DNA of 43,627 bases from Pseudomonadota bacterium (lineage in GTDB: Bacteria; Desulfobacterota; Desulfobulbia; Desulfobulbales; CALZHT01), in assembly GCA_018823135.1 (NCBI GenBank), contig JAHJJF010000089.1:1-43627 (forward strand), written 5' to 3'. A program made the translations under genes and the position numbers. Under the pieces are notes generated by a model. It searched no databases and was not told the DNA's origin. It saw only the letters and a list, made by a program, of their open reading frames with translations. Of this stretch, positions 43,615-43,627 are shown one piece after another; positions within the stretch are counted from its first letter, which is position 1, and each line of letters starts with the position of its first letter.

Positions 43615-43627
43615 TTGAACTTACGCC

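Noticed and set aside
1-43627. tRNA genes, rRNA genes and CRISPR arrays
   Set aside because: Reading both strands gave no cloverleaf with a T-loop and acceptor pair, no rRNA-like sequence and no regularly spaced direct repeats.

Overview
The window comes from a sulfate-reducing bacterium of the Desulfobacterota, most likely a Desulfobulbales-type lineage. The evidence is a dsrA-dsrB-dsrD operon, a DsrN/CbiA-type amidotransferase nearby, a dissimilatory-type sat, and a polar-flagellum gene set with a sialic-acid-like glycosylation island. The placement is by gene content only. No rRNA, tRNA, CRISPR array or intact insertion sequence was recognised.

Layout. 1-1860: two small zinc-binding-type hypothetical proteins and long non-coding stretches. 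1861-3279 (-): dsrN/cbiA. 3643-5990 (+): a tight TPR / HEAT-repeat / TPR operon. 6188-6814 (-): a YkgJ-type cysteine-cluster protein. 7340-10067 (-): dsrA-dsrB-dsrD with a candidate promoter upstream and a strong terminator. 10572-11690 (+): an unrecognised protein divergent from dsrA. 11817-13550 (+): a CoA-disulfide/persulfide reductase fused to rhodanese. 13592-19257: a divergent pair made of a topoisomerase-I-like protein without its catalytic tyrosine (-) and an acidic repeat protein ending in a formylglycine-generating-enzyme-like (FGE-like) domain (+). 19612-22334 (-): aroB and sat. 23066-29927 (-): flagellin, fliD, fliS, a FliT/FlgN-like chaperone gene and flaG. 30465-33353 (+): a Maf/DUF115 flagellin glycosyltransferase. 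33436-40848 (-): a nonulosonate (sialic-acid-like sugar) island with neuA, a radical SAM/SPASM gene, an SDR, a CBS-NeuB-SAF-TIM-barrel fusion, a B12-binding radical SAM gene and a methyltransferase. 41778-42544 (-): tatC, frameshifted at a homopolymer. 42727-43614 (+): a second YkgJ-type protein.

How the genes fit together. Sat activates sulfate; DsrAB, tuned by DsrD, performs the final sulfite reduction; DsrN probably amidates siroheme for DsrAB; the rhodanese-fused reductase probably handles persulfide or polysulfide. The flagellar block encodes a 974-residue flagellin whose centre is a Ser/Thr-rich array of about 37-residue repeats. The adjacent Maf transferase and nonulosonate genes are the likely machinery that decorates it.

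The most unusual items are the topoisomerase-like pseudoenzyme with its acidic FGE-like partner, the four-part NeuB fusion beside two radical SAM genes, the repeat-filled flagellin, the homopolymer frameshift in tatC, and a dispersed intergenic repeat of about 320 bp at 19294-19611 and 41417-41749.
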